Shown piece after piece: positions 43,598 through 52,553 of a DNA stretch of 64,000 nucleotides. The notes beneath the pieces are model-generated. The model had not been told where the DNA came from and ran no database searches. It saw only the letters and a list, made by a program, of their open reading frames with translations. The DNA lies in assembly GCF_019100495.1 (NCBI RefSeq), contig NZ_JAHRVA010000003.1:248001-312000 (forward strand), given 5' to 3'. The stretch comes from Falsochrobactrum tianjinense (GTDB taxonomy: Bacteria > Pseudomonadota > Alphaproteobacteria > Rhizobiales > Rhizobiaceae). Position 1 is the first letter of the stretch, and every line of letters begins with the position of its first letter. A program made the position numbers and the translations under genes.

Positions 43598-45009
43598 AAA
43601 ACCAAACTGGTTGCGATTTGCGTCCTGTTATCATTGGTGCGGGCCCCGCCGGGCTGGCTGCTGCCAGAGCCTTTGTCGAGGCTGGCGTTCGGCCTATCGT
43701 CCTGGAAGAAACAAATTCTCCCGGAGGTCAAGGCACACGGCGGCTTAGCCCCGCGGTCGAGAATCTCGGCAATAAAATTTTCGGCCACAGGATCTATAAA
43801 CGATCTGTGGAACGTGAACGGCAGGAAGATCTAGTTCTTGCTCAATGTGATTATCGCCGCAACACGCTGGCGTGGGCAATATACAACAACGTCATCTCCA
43901 CCTTATCGGATGATGGCTATGATGAAATTCCTTATGGGCAACTGCTTATAGCAATTGGTGCGACCGATCGGATATTAGCCGTCGAAGGGTGGCAATTGAG
44001 CGGTGTTTATACGCTGGGGGGCGCGCAAGTGGCACTCAAGACCCACGGGAGCGCCATTGGCCGCAAAATTATATTTGCCGGCTCATCCCCGCTACTTTAT
44101 CTGGCCGCCGCGCAATATGCCCGCTTGGGTTTTCGGGATATCACCATCCTCGACACGACACCCAAATCCGAAAAATATCGGGCAGCAATTGCCATGGCCC
44201 GCTATTCTCTGAAAACACTCTTTGAAGGCATAAGCCTCATCCGCGAACTTCGCGCTTACGGCGTTAAAATTAAGAATGGAGTTCGTCTGGTGCGTTTTGA
44301 AGGCGATCAGCGCGTTCGTTCAGTGGTTTATTCAGAACGCAGAAATAAAGATCAAAAGATTGAATGTGATGCTGTTGCTTTCGGATTTGGGCTAAAGCCT
44401 GAAACACAGCTTGCCGAACTGGCTGGCGCCCAGCTTGGTTTTAATGAACATTTTCGTCAATGGCTTCCGTTGATCGATGATGATGGGCAGGCTGGCTCGG
44501 ACTTTTGGCTTGCGGGAGATAGTGTAGCTGTAGGCGGTGCGGACGCAGCAGCAATGTCGGGTCGTTTGGCGGCATTGGCCATGCTGGCGCAGCAAGGCAG
44601 AGCGCAGGACCGCAATGAGATTGCGCGCCTCCGGGCCAAGATTAAAAAACTGCGGAATTTCCAGCAGGCCATGACAAATGCCTTCCGCTGGCCATATGGT
44701 GATGCACCGTTAATCACGGATGAAACTTATGTTTGCCGATGTGAGCGCGTCACAGCGGGGGAGATCCGGCAAGCCGTCTATTCCGATGTCGCTCATACTG
44801 AAGTGAACAGAATTAAGGCAATCACACGCTGCGGCATGGGACGTTGCCAGGGACGTTTTTGCAATCAGACTTTGCAGGAGATTGCAATCTTTGCCTCGGG
44901 CAAGGAGCCGCGCGCAGTAGGACGGTTGCGGGCTCAGGCACCGTTCCGCCCTATTCCAGTAGGGCATGCAGATGATGTTCTTGGCCGGCAGGAGCAAGAC
45001 TGTGTGTAG
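43594..45009 (+). CDS. FAD/NAD(P)-binding subunit with BFD-like [2Fe-2S] domain (HcnB/OoxA-type)
   Basis: 471 residues. N-terminal FAD motif PVIIGAGPAGLAAARAFVEAG, a second nucleotide-binding fold around KIIFAGSSPLLYLAAAQYARLG and a C-terminal BFD-like iron-sulfur region with CRCERVTAGEIRQAV and CGMGRCQGRFC. It is the alpha-type subunit of heteromeric amine/opine dehydrogenases that oxidise a secondary amine and pass electrons to the respiratory chain. Coupled to the [2Fe-2S] subunit upstream and overlapping the DadA-like gene downstream. Confidence 0.87.
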   Translation: MKNQTGCDLRPVIIGAGPAGLAAARAFVEAGVRPIVLEETNSPGGQGTRRLSPAVENLGNKIFGHRIYKRSVERERQEDLVLAQCDYRRNTLAWAIYNNVISTLSDDGYDEIPYGQLLIAIGATDRILAVEGWQLSGVYTLGGAQVALKTHGSAIGRKIIFAGSSPLLYLAAAQYARLGFRDITILDTTPKSEKYRAAIAMARYSLKTLFEGISLIRELRAYGVKIKNGVRLVRFEGDQRVRSVVYSERRNKDQKIECDAVAFGFGLKPETQLAELAGAQLGFNEHFRQWLPLIDDDGQAGSDFWLAGDSVAVGGADAAAMSGRLAALAMLAQQGRAQDRNEIARLRAKIKKLRNFQQAMTNAFRWPYGDAPLITDETYVCRCERVTAGEIRQAVYSDVAHTEVNRIKAITRCGMGRCQGRFCNQTLQEIAIFASGKEPRAVGRLRAQAPFRPIPVGHADDVLGRQEQDCV

Positions 45010-46180
45010 GAAACAAGATGCGATTATCATCGGCGGAGGACTGTTTGGCGTCTCGACTGCTTATTTTCTGGCAAAAGCAGGCTGGAGCGTACAGCTCATT
45101 GAGCGCGGTTTCGTTGGCGCAGCTTCAAGCGGTGCAAATTTTGGCGGATTGCGGCTTCAGGGGCGTGCTTTGGAACAGTACCCGCTTTCGTTGCTGGCGC
45201 AGGATTACTGGGAAAATTTCGAGCAGGAGTTTGGTTCGCCTTGCGAGTATGAGCGCAATGGCATGATTTACATCGCACATAGCGATAAAGGGCGGGAGAA
45301 GCTGCTGCATTACGCAGAGAATTCGCGCCAATGCGGCCTGACGATCAAGGTTTGGGAAGGTGGGGAGTTGCGCAGGAACCTGCCTTGGCTCAGCAGGGAG
45401 GGCATTATCGCATCTTATTCATCAGCCTGTGCAGTCGCCAACCCCCGCCTGGCAACCCCGGCAATCGCTCGTTCGTTTAAAAAGATGGGCGGTACTATCG
45501 TTGAAAACTGTAGGATCGAGCAAGCCAGAAAAGATGGGAATAGTTTTGAGCTGAGCAGCGCCGATGGGCAAAAATTTTCCGCCCCAGTTCTAGTCAATGC
45601 TGCTGGCGGCTGGGCCGGCAATATTGCCGAAGCATTCGGTGAAACGGTTCCGTTATTTCGTGCCGGGCCGCCGCAATTTGTTACCGAGCCGCTCCCTTAT
45701 GTTCTGAAGCCTTCCGTCTATACCATCGAGGGAGACTTGATCATCCGGCAGATTTCGCGCGGGAATTTTATCTTTGCCGGATATCCTCGCACTATGTCCA
45801 ATGAGGATGGCAAGCATACATTCGTTCCTCCTGCCAAAACACGCAATGGCATGCAGGCGATCGGCCAGTATATCCCCGCATTGAAGAACGCCGAAGTTAT
45901 CCGTGTCTGGTCTGGAGTGGAGGGTTATTTGCCGGATATGCTACCTATCGTTAGCGCATCGGAAACCACTCCCGGCTTGTTTCACGCTTTTGGCGGCAGC
46001 GGCGGAGGGTTTCAAATCGGCCCGGCTGTAGGGTTTTGCCTCAGCAACATGATCCTGGGGCGTCCTAACGATGTAGCCATGGAGCCGTACAGCATTTGCC
46101 GCTTCAAATCTGAAATCAAGGCCAGCGATAAACTGAATCTGGAATTCGATAATGTTCAATCCAAGGCCCAACATCTTTAA
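45002..46180 (+). CDS. FAD-dependent amine oxidoreductase, DadA/HcnC-type catalytic subunit
   Basis: About 392 residues from GTG 45002 (GGAG seven bases upstream); an ATG at 44966 is the alternative start. DAO-family FAD motif DAIIIGGGLFGVSTAYFLAKAG, GAASSGANFGGLR in the FAD-binding loop and the C-terminal VWSGVEGYLPDMLPIV with FHAFGGSGGGFQIGPAVG. It is the likely catalytic (beta) subunit, oxidising the C-N bond of the substrate. It completes the three-subunit dehydrogenase with the two preceding genes. Confidence 0.87.
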   Translation: MCRKQDAIIIGGGLFGVSTAYFLAKAGWSVQLIERGFVGAASSGANFGGLRLQGRALEQYPLSLLAQDYWENFEQEFGSPCEYERNGMIYIAHSDKGREKLLHYAENSRQCGLTIKVWEGGELRRNLPWLSREGIIASYSSACAVANPRLATPAIARSFKKMGGTIVENCRIEQARKDGNSFELSSADGQKFSAPVLVNAAGGWAGNIAEAFGETVPLFRAGPPQFVTEPLPYVLKPSVYTIEGDLIIRQISRGNFIFAGYPRTMSNEDGKHTFVPPAKTRNGMQAIGQYIPALKNAEVIRVWSGVEGYLPDMLPIVSASETTPGLFHAFGGSGGGFQIGPAVGFCLSNMILGRPNDVAMEPYSICRFKSEIKASDKLNLEFDNVQSKAQHL

Positions 46181-46191
46181 GCGGGAGATGG

Positions 46192-47484
46192 ATGAGTATG
46201 GCACAGCACGATGCAACCAAAAGCGGGCAAGCAGTATGCGTGATTGGGGGAGGGCTGGTTGGCCTTTTCACAGCACTTACTCTTCAGGGTCAGGGTAAAC
46301 AAGTCATTCTGCTCGAACGGGAAGAGATTGGAGGGCGGCAAGGAGCTTCATTTGGTAATGGTTGCTGGATCAACCCCGGTGCTATTATGCCTATGTCGCT
46401 TCCCGGCCTCTGGCGACAAGTGCCCGGCTTTCTGCTCAGCCCGAATGGACCTTTTACTATTCGATGGAGGCACCTTCCTGCATTGGCAGAATGGCTGCTG
46501 CGCTTTCTCTGGGCGGGGCGTAGCTGGAAGCAGGTGGAACAACAGATCGTGCAACGCCTTCCTCTGCTGGATGATCCGGTCGCCCGGTATCAGGCGTGCG
46601 CGAAGCAAGCTGGTGTTGAACATCTTATTTTGCCGACGGGTACAATGTATGTTTATCGTGATCGCAAAGAATTGGACGCCGATGGTCGCAGCTGGGAGCT
46701 ACGAAAAAAGCACGGCATTAAGGTTCGCTGCCTTGAAGCGGATGAACTGAGAAAAAGTGAACCGGAACTTTCATCCATATATCAATATGGCATGCTCATC
46801 GAAGAAGCAGCAACAGTAGCCGATCCGTCCGCATTCTGCCGGGCATTGGGACAATTGCTCATCGCGCGCGGTGGTGAAATAGTTCGGGCTGAGGCGAACG
46901 GTTTTATTTTCAATGGTCAGAAACTCACCGCTATTCGGTCAAGCAAAGGGGAGATACGCTGTACTCAGGCTGTCATTTCAGCAGGAGCGTGGTCGAAAAC
47001 GCTTGCAGGGAAACTTGGCGATCATGTGCCACTCGTCTCGGAGCGAGGTTATCATATAACAATTCGTGATCCGGGCCTTCGGATAAACCGTGGAATGATG
47101 CATGCCGAGGGCAAGATGGCAATCGTCATGACATCGACAGGGCTCAGATTTGCCGGGCAAGTTGAATTAGCCAGCCTGGACGCCCCGCCGCGGTGGGAAC
47201 GAGCACGCATTCTGCTGCAATATGCAAAGCGATCGTTTCCCCATCTTCAGCAGAAAATTGACCGTGCCGAGCACGATTTATGGATGGGACATCGTCCATC
47301 CACGCCTGACAGTTTGCCAGTAATAGGCCGCTCCAGCGCTTCGCCTGATGTAGTCTATGCTTTTGGTCACGGCCACACGGGTGTTTCCATGGCGCCGGCT
47401 ACTGCCAGACTGGTGGGGCAATTGCTGAACCAGGACCCTATGGGTGACGAACTGGCCCGAGCTTTTTCTGCAAAGAGATTTTAA
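46192..47484 (+). CDS. Second DadA-like FAD-dependent D-amino acid/amine dehydrogenase
   Basis: 430 residues; start at 46192 or six bases later, with GGGAG just upstream. Classic DadA layout: AVCVIGGGLVGLFTALTLQGQGKQVILLERE, GASFGNGCWINPGAIMPMSLPG, a C-terminal GHRPSTPDSLPVIGRSS with FGHGHTGVSMAPATARLVGQLL. It oxidises a D-amino acid or N-substituted amino acid to an imine/keto acid. Finding a second DAO enzyme after a complete three-subunit dehydrogenase suggests two successive oxidations. Its stop overlaps the next start. Confidence 0.88.
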   Translation: MSMAQHDATKSGQAVCVIGGGLVGLFTALTLQGQGKQVILLEREEIGGRQGASFGNGCWINPGAIMPMSLPGLWRQVPGFLLSPNGPFTIRWRHLPALAEWLLRFLWAGRSWKQVEQQIVQRLPLLDDPVARYQACAKQAGVEHLILPTGTMYVYRDRKELDADGRSWELRKKHGIKVRCLEADELRKSEPELSSIYQYGMLIEEAATVADPSAFCRALGQLLIARGGEIVRAEANGFIFNGQKLTAIRSSKGEIRCTQAVISAGAWSKTLAGKLGDHVPLVSERGYHITIRDPGLRINRGMMHAEGKMAIVMTSTGLRFAGQVELASLDAPPRWERARILLQYAKRSFPHLQQKIDRAEHDLWMGHRPSTPDSLPVIGRSSASPDVVYAFGHGHTGVSMAPATARLVGQLLNQDPMGDELARAFSAKRF

Positions 47485-48455
47485 TGATAAATGATCTTCT
47501 CTATCTTTCACGTATGGAAGTTGAACATCTTGTTCCCAGCAGAAGCGCATTGCGTGTTGCTGTGGCTGAAGCTGTGCGAAACACTGCATCCGGGCAACTG
47601 AAATTTCTGCCAAAATCCACCCTGGCTTATGCAACTGGCCATAGTTTCCAGTCAATGCCGGCACTAGTCAGTGATCGAGAGGGCAAAGGGGTCGCCACCA
47701 TTAAATGGGTTTCGGTAGTGCCAGCCATGGCGCAGTCCAGCATCGACAATGTACATTCGATAATATGCGTCAATGATCTGGGTACAGGACGGCCATTGGC
47801 CATAATGGATGGTAATTACATAACTCTGGTTAGAACGGCAGCGCTTTCCGCACTTGCAGCAGAACATATGCTTGCTATTGAGCCAATATCGATTGGCTTT
47901 ATCGGCTGCGGTCAGCAGGCTGCGGAACATCTGCTGGCATTTTGTGATCTTTATCCTTCATTGAAAAATGTAGCTTGTTTTAGTCGCAGCCAAGGGTCAG
48001 CACAAAAACTTGCGAATTCGGCTTTGGCACTTTCTTTAAAACCGCATATCACTCCAACTCCAGAAGATTTGCTGCAAAACTGCGATATAGTTATCAGTAC
48101 GGTTCCCTCCGCTCCCGGATTCGCACCGTTTCTCGATGCAGAGATGATGAAGGACAACGCGCTGGCAATTATGGTGGATTTGGGTCGCAGTTGGCTCCCG
48201 GAAGGATTTAGGGCTTTCGAACACATTGCTACGGATAGCCTGCATCAGAGTATGTACCCTTACGACAATCAGGGTAATGAGGTGCGAGCAGCAAAAGCGC
48301 AGGTGGATCTGGAGACTCTTGTAAAGCACCCACTAGAAAGCACCGGAAAAAAAGCTTTTTTCTTCAAGGGAATAGCTTCGGCTGACCTAGCTGTTGCCGC
48401 AATCGTTTACCAGCGGGCGCTGGAGGAGAAAAGCGGTATTCGCCTCCAGCGCTAA
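47484..48455 (+). CDS. Ornithine cyclodeaminase/mu-crystallin family protein
   Basis: 323 residues. Family segments: LPKSTLAYATGHSFQSMPAL, GVATIKWVSVVPA, GRPLAIMDGNYITLVRTAALSALAAEHML, NAD motif IGFIGCGQQAAEHLLAF, ISTVPSAPGF. Members are ornithine cyclodeaminase, 1-pyrroline-2-carboxylate/ketimine reductase or alanine dehydrogenase. Here a ketimine reductase acting after the amine dehydrogenases, or ornithine deamination as in opine catabolism, is plausible. The start overlaps the preceding stop. Last gene of the right arm, 9 bp from convergent otnC. Confidence 0.87.
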   Translation: MINDLLYLSRMEVEHLVPSRSALRVAVAEAVRNTASGQLKFLPKSTLAYATGHSFQSMPALVSDREGKGVATIKWVSVVPAMAQSSIDNVHSIICVNDLGTGRPLAIMDGNYITLVRTAALSALAAEHMLAIEPISIGFIGCGQQAAEHLLAFCDLYPSLKNVACFSRSQGSAQKLANSALALSLKPHITPTPEDLLQNCDIVISTVPSAPGFAPFLDAEMMKDNALAIMVDLGRSWLPEGFRAFEHIATDSLHQSMYPYDNQGNEVRAAKAQVDLETLVKHPLESTGKKAFFFKGIASADLAVAAIVYQRALEEKSGIRLQR

Positions 48456-48464
48456 CTATATGGC

Positions 48465-49103
48465 TCAATTGGGAAATACGCGATTGATGTCTGCGATCTG
48501 TTCTGCGCACAATGGCGAAGCCTTGCGGTCTCCGATTATGAAAAATAGCTTGGCTGTTTCTTCCAGTTCTTCATAAGCATAAACTGCCTCTTCTATGGTT
48601 GCGCCAGAAACAATCGGGCCATGGTTGGCGAGCAACATCGAGCGATGTTTTCGGGACACTGCGCGCACCTCATCAGCGAGCGCACGATCACCGGGCCTGT
48701 AGTAGCGCACAAGCGGGAGCTTCCCCACGCGCATCACATGATAGGCTGTAAGAGGCGGCAAGACATCCTGGGTTTGTTCGTGACATAAGCAGGAAACAGC
48801 TACCGAATATGTTGAATGAAGGTGGACAACCGCTTTTGCGGTCGGGCGCTCATCATAAACTGCCAGATGAAAAAAATATTCCTTGGAGGGTGGATCACCG
48901 CTGATCAGCTCGCCGCCGGGCGTAAGCTTTGATATGCGTTCGGCTTCCAGAAAACCGAGGCTTGAATTCGTTGGCGTAATGAGAATCGAGCCGTCTTTAA
49001 GGCGTACCGAAAGGTTTCCCGCGCTGCCATGCGCCAATTGCCGATTATATAAAAGCGCTCCCATGCGGACGAGTTTTTCGCGTAAGTTCTGTTCTTCATT
49101 CAT
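48465..49103 (-). CDS. otnC: 3-oxo-tetronate 4-phosphate decarboxylase-like class II aldolase
   Basis: 212 residues of the class II aldolase/adducin family. Zinc-ligand histidines are seen in AKAVVHLHSTYSVAVSC (H-x-H) and the later AVSRKHRSMLLANHGPIVSG; the N-terminal GSAGNLSVRLKDGSILITPTNSSLG is the phosphate-loop region. Next to otnK, this type decarboxylates 3-oxo-tetronate 4-phosphate to dihydroxyacetone phosphate. Coupled to otnK by ATGA overlap. The symbol is by family and neighbourhood. Confidence 0.83.
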   Translation of the reverse strand: MNEEQNLREKLVRMGALLYNRQLAHGSAGNLSVRLKDGSILITPTNSSLGFLEAERISKLTPGGELISGDPPSKEYFFHLAVYDERPTAKAVVHLHSTYSVAVSCLCHEQTQDVLPPLTAYHVMRVGKLPLVRYYRPGDRALADEVRAVSRKHRSMLLANHGPIVSGATIEEAVYAYEELEETAKLFFIIGDRKASPLCAEQIADINRVFPN

Positions 49104-50377
49104 GGGTGGTTTCCTCCAGCTAGGGCGGAAAGCGCATCCGTGAAGAACATTGGGCCACCGAAATTGCCTGATTTCAGGGCGAGCGTAATCTCTTTTTGCC
49201 GGCTGAAAAGAACAGGGACGCCGGGACTCACTTCAGGCCCGATCGCAAGTTCACCGAGGCCAAGTGCGAGCGCAACTGCCCCGGATGTTTCTCCGCCAGC
49301 GACGACCAGCCGCTGGACGCCATGGCTCACCAGATCTTTTGCGGTTTGTGCGAATAACCCGTCGAGTTTTTCCGAAACCGTGTCGCGGCCATAGCGCTGT
49401 TGTGCAATATTTACCTGCTCGGGGGTTCCCGATGAATAGGCAAGCGGTGCCTTCCCATGATTTGCCGAGATAAAAGCAACGACATCGGATGCAGTCGTCC
49501 GGCCAGCCATGACGTCGTCTACTGATATGGCGAGTACGGGATGCTCGCGTGCATGGTTGTCGATCTGCTCGCGCGTTGCACCCGAACAGCTTCCCGCGAG
49601 GATGGCTTCAGGGCCTTGCTTGCCACTGAAAGCCCCAGTCTTTCCGGTTGCAAGCCCTTTTGCAATAAAATTGCTGGCCAATCCGAGGGCTATTCCCGAA
49701 CCACCTGTCAGAAGGGGAGCTTCGGCGCAGGCCTTGCCGATCAGTACCAGATCGTTGTTGCTGACAGCGTCCACGATTACGAGAGTATTGCCTTCGTCCG
49801 CATTGGCTTTTAATGCGGATTGTATTGCCTCCGCTCCCATATGCACCGTCGGGGTCGATACGAGGCCAACGTCCGTTTGGCTCTGCAAACGGAGCCAGCG
49901 CCGGATGTTGGCATCCCGCATCGGGGTCAGGGGATGATTTTCCATCCCCGACTGGTTGAGCAATCTGTCATTGACGAAGAGATGTCCTTGATAAACCGTT
50001 CGTCCCATGGCGGGGAAAGCGGGGCAGGCGACAACGCCTTTTACACCAAGGGCTGCAGCCAGCGCTTCGCCGACCGGGCCGATATTGCCTTGTTCGGTCG
50101 AATCGAATGTGGAGCAGTATTTGAAAACAAACTGCCGGCACCCCTGTGCTTGAAGCCAGGCAAGGGCTGCAAGTGAATCGTTGATTGCAGCTTCCGGGGC
50201 TACTGAACGGGATTTCAATGAAATGACGCCTGCTTCGACCTGCGGAGCGGCATCCTGATCGGGAATGCCCATGAATTGCGATGTTACCAGCCCGCCTTCA
50301 CCGCTTTGCCCTTTGGCCAAAGTATTGGCGATGTCGCTGGCACCTGTAAAATCATCTGCAATAACACCTAAAAGCAT
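49100..50377 (-). CDS. otnK: 3-oxo-tetronate kinase-like four-carbon acid sugar kinase (DUF1537)
   Basis: About 425 residues from the ATG at 50377. N-terminal substrate domain opens with LLGVIADDFTGASDIANTL and contains VFKYCSTFDSTEQGNIGPV; the C-terminal nucleotide domain has VAGGETSGAVALALG and PGVPVLF. It phosphorylates a 3-oxo-tetronate at O4. The dehydrogenase (LtnD/DenD) and isomerase (OtnI) that usually complete the pathway are not adjacent. Its start overlaps the stop of a tiny upstream frame (TGATG). Confidence 0.87.
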   Translation of the reverse strand: MLLGVIADDFTGASDIANTLAKGQSGEGGLVTSQFMGIPDQDAAPQVEAGVISLKSRSVAPEAAINDSLAALAWLQAQGCRQFVFKYCSTFDSTEQGNIGPVGEALAAALGVKGVVACPAFPAMGRTVYQGHLFVNDRLLNQSGMENHPLTPMRDANIRRWLRLQSQTDVGLVSTPTVHMGAEAIQSALKANADEGNTLVIVDAVSNNDLVLIGKACAEAPLLTGGSGIALGLASNFIAKGLATGKTGAFSGKQGPEAILAGSCSGATREQIDNHAREHPVLAISVDDVMAGRTTASDVVAFISANHGKAPLAYSSGTPEQVNIAQQRYGRDTVSEKLDGLFAQTAKDLVSHGVQRLVVAGGETSGAVALALGLGELAIGPEVSPGVPVLFSRQKEITLALKSGNFGGPMFFTDALSALAGGNHP

Positions 50378-50463
50378 CACGTTCGCTCCAGAACAAAGGT
50401 CTTCATTTTCACCGCCGCTGCTTCGGGTGCGGTGAATACTGGTTTGTTATCTATTATTGTCAT
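50377..50463 (-). CDS. Possible short leader ORF coupled to otnK
   Basis: A 28-codon frame (MTIIDNKPVFTAPEAAAVKM...) ends in TGA overlapping the otnK ATG; an in-frame ATG 39 bases earlier would give 41 residues. There is no clear ribosome site, but a TATAAT lies just upstream (about 50500). I do not recognise the peptide. It may be a translated leader or the relic of a lost gene. Confidence 0.3.
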   Translation of the reverse strand: MTIIDNKPVFTAPEAAAVKMKTFVLERT

Positions 50464-50648
50464 TTTATTTGAGATGCAGCAAATGTCTCCGGCACAATCC
50501 ATTATAGGATGGCGGTCATAATGAATTGGCTGGTATAAACAGCTTATGGGAGCGAACGGCTATGGATGGTATGGTATCAAGACTAGCTGTTTCAATAACT
50601 TTGGCCGTTGACGTGCAAACGCTGAGCAATCCGGTTTGAAGGTCTGAA

Positions 50649-52016
50649 ATGTTCGGCGCTACGCTTTCCCGTTGGACCTTGTCCTATTTTGCGGCTTCTC
50701 TCCTTTTCCTGTTGATGGGAACGGGTTTGATGGCGTGGGGCTTTGGTTATCCGTTTGCTGAGATAAGAGCAGCCGAAACGCTGATTGTGGTCCATGTTGT
50801 CGCCATCGGTTGGCTTGTATTGCTTATGTGCGGCGCGCTGTTGCAGTTTGTCCCTGTGCTGATCACCAAACCCCTGCGGGGCAGCAGCGCGGCATTGCCT
50901 GCGCTTCTGCTTCTTCTGGCTGGTTTGGTGGGCCTGCTTTGTGGCTTTGCCGGATTGGCCGGGCTTGTGCCTGCGCCCCTCTGGCTCTTGCCGTTATCCG
51001 CCTTCCTGCTAATTGCCGGATTTGTAATCATTGCGCTGATGCTTGGCATGACCACCTGGAGCGCCAGACCTCTGGCGCTGCCTGCCCGTTTCGTCAGTAT
51101 TGGCCTTGCCTGCCTAATCGGAGCGGCAGCTTTGGGTGGTCTTTTCACATTGGGTTTTTCGGGGATGGCGGAAGAAGCAGCCTGGCTTGAAATCGCCGCA
51201 AGCGGGGTTTCGGTTCATGCGGCTTTGGGACTGGGCGGCTGGATGAGCTTTACGGCGATGGGCGTCAGCTATCGACTACTGACTATGTTCATGCTTTCGC
51301 CGGATACCCAAAAGCCGACCACCCATCTAGTATGGTGGACGGGGGTGGCAGCGTTCCTCTTGCTCGTTGTGGCTCTCGTTTTTGTTGCATTCGGTCATGG
51401 GCAGATGGAACTGTGGCTGCTGATAGCACTCCTGCCGGGAGTGGCGAGCATCGGCCTTTACACCCATGACGTGCACAGGATTTATCGACAGCGAAAGCGC
51501 AAGGCAATTGAGCTCAACAGCAAGGCGAGCATACCGGCTTTCGCTGCTCTTTTTCTGTCTTTGCTGCTGGCCATCCTGATGCCATGGACGGGAGCGACGG
51601 ATGCTATGGTTTCGGCTTTTGTCTATCTGGTCGCGTTTGGCTGGCTTACGGGTCTTGGCCTAGCGCAACTCTATAAAATCGTGCCTTTTCTGACATGGCT
51701 AGAATGCTATGGCCCGGTCATGGGGCGGATGCAGACGCCGCACGTACAGGATTTTGTCGATGAAGTCCGCGCCCGCCGCTGGTTTGTCGTCTATTATTGT
51801 GGCGTGACATTTGCGACATTGGCGCTTCTTGCCAATTATCCTGCGGCTTTCCGGCTGGCCTCCGCCGTCAATCTGGTCGCGATTATGGCTCTCATTGTCC
51901 AGTTTATTCGCGCACGGCGATTGATGGATGTACCTGACGGTGCGCGCCTGCCGGATGCCGTCAGCGTCCCGTATCTGATTTATGCTGCTACGCCAGCACC
52001 GAGGAGAAGCAAATGA
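50649..52016 (+). CDS. Polytopic membrane protein resembling heme-copper oxidase subunit I / NnrS, nos-associated
   Basis: 455 residues, about twelve hydrophobic helices. Two helices carry histidines in oxidase-subunit-I-like settings: VVHVVAIGWLVLLMCGALLQFVPVL (about residue 48) and SVHAALGLGGWMSFTAMGVSYRLLTMFML (about residue 184). This is reminiscent of NnrS or cbb3 subunit I proteins that bind heme. GAAGG precedes the ATG. It overlaps the DUF2249 gene and heads the block leading to nosR, so a role in NO/N2O respiration or metal-center handling is likely, though not proven. Confidence 0.7.
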   Translation: MFGATLSRWTLSYFAASLLFLLMGTGLMAWGFGYPFAEIRAAETLIVVHVVAIGWLVLLMCGALLQFVPVLITKPLRGSSAALPALLLLLAGLVGLLCGFAGLAGLVPAPLWLLPLSAFLLIAGFVIIALMLGMTTWSARPLALPARFVSIGLACLIGAAALGGLFTLGFSGMAEEAAWLEIAASGVSVHAALGLGGWMSFTAMGVSYRLLTMFMLSPDTQKPTTHLVWWTGVAAFLLLVVALVFVAFGHGQMELWLLIALLPGVASIGLYTHDVHRIYRQRKRKAIELNSKASIPAFAALFLSLLLAILMPWTGATDAMVSAFVYLVAFGWLTGLGLAQLYKIVPFLTWLECYGPVMGRMQTPHVQDFVDEVRARRWFVVYYCGVTFATLALLANYPAAFRLASAVNLVAIMALIVQFIRARRLMDVPDGARLPDAVSVPYLIYAATPAPRRSK

Positions 52017-52543
52017 TATCATCAGTCCACCCGCTCATCCCTCATGAGCTTGATGTTCGCCCATTGCTGAAGGACGGCATAGAGCCTTTTCAGGCAATTA
52101 TGAGCGCGGTGGAAAATCTCGCTCCGGGGCAGAGCCTGCTGCTTGTCGCGCCTTTCAAACCAATGCCGTTGTTTGCAGTGATGGAGCGTAAGGGTTTTGC
52201 CGCGAAACCCGAACCGATTGGCGACGGCGATTGGCAGGTGCTGTTTTCGCCCATCAATAAGGCTGTGCCGCAAATTCAGGTTTCCGACAATGTCGGTTCT
52301 CCCGACATATGGCCCGAGCCTTCTCAATATCTCGATTGTTCTGAAATGGAGCCGCCGGAGCCGATGGTCTGCATTCTGGGCGAAATTGAAAACATGTCGC
52401 CGGGCGAAGTGCTGTTTGCACTGTTGCATCGCGAGCCGCTGTTTCTTTTCCCCGAACTCGAAATGCGCGGACATCAATGGGTCGGAAACTTTGATGAGAC
52501 CGGAAAGAGCTATCGCATCATGATCCGTGTTGGCGAAGCGTGA
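52013..52543 (+). CDS. Tandem DUF2249 protein
   Basis: 176 residues with two DUF2249 domains. The first has HELDVRPLLKDGIEPFQAIMSAVENLAPGQSLLLVAPFKPMPLF; the second has LDCSEMEPPEPMVCILGEIENMSPGEVLFALLHREPLFLFPELEMRG. The domain resembles TusA/SirA-like sulfur-carrier folds and is often found in denitrification neighbourhoods, but it has no proven activity. Coupled to the membrane protein gene by a four-base overlap and followed by a MIP18-family gene. Confidence 0.85.
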   Translation: MISSVHPLIPHELDVRPLLKDGIEPFQAIMSAVENLAPGQSLLLVAPFKPMPLFAVMERKGFAAKPEPIGDGDWQVLFSPINKAVPQIQVSDNVGSPDIWPEPSQYLDCSEMEPPEPMVCILGEIENMSPGEVLFALLHREPLFLFPELEMRGHQWVGNFDETGKSYRIMIRVGEA

Positions 52544-52553
52544 GGAACAGATC

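Noticed and set aside
50608-50621. TTGACGTGCAAACG before the oxidase-I-like gene, considered as an FNR/NnrR box
   Set aside because: The right half does not give CAA at the required spacing (TTG-N8-CAA), so it is not a proper dyad, unlike the site before nosR.
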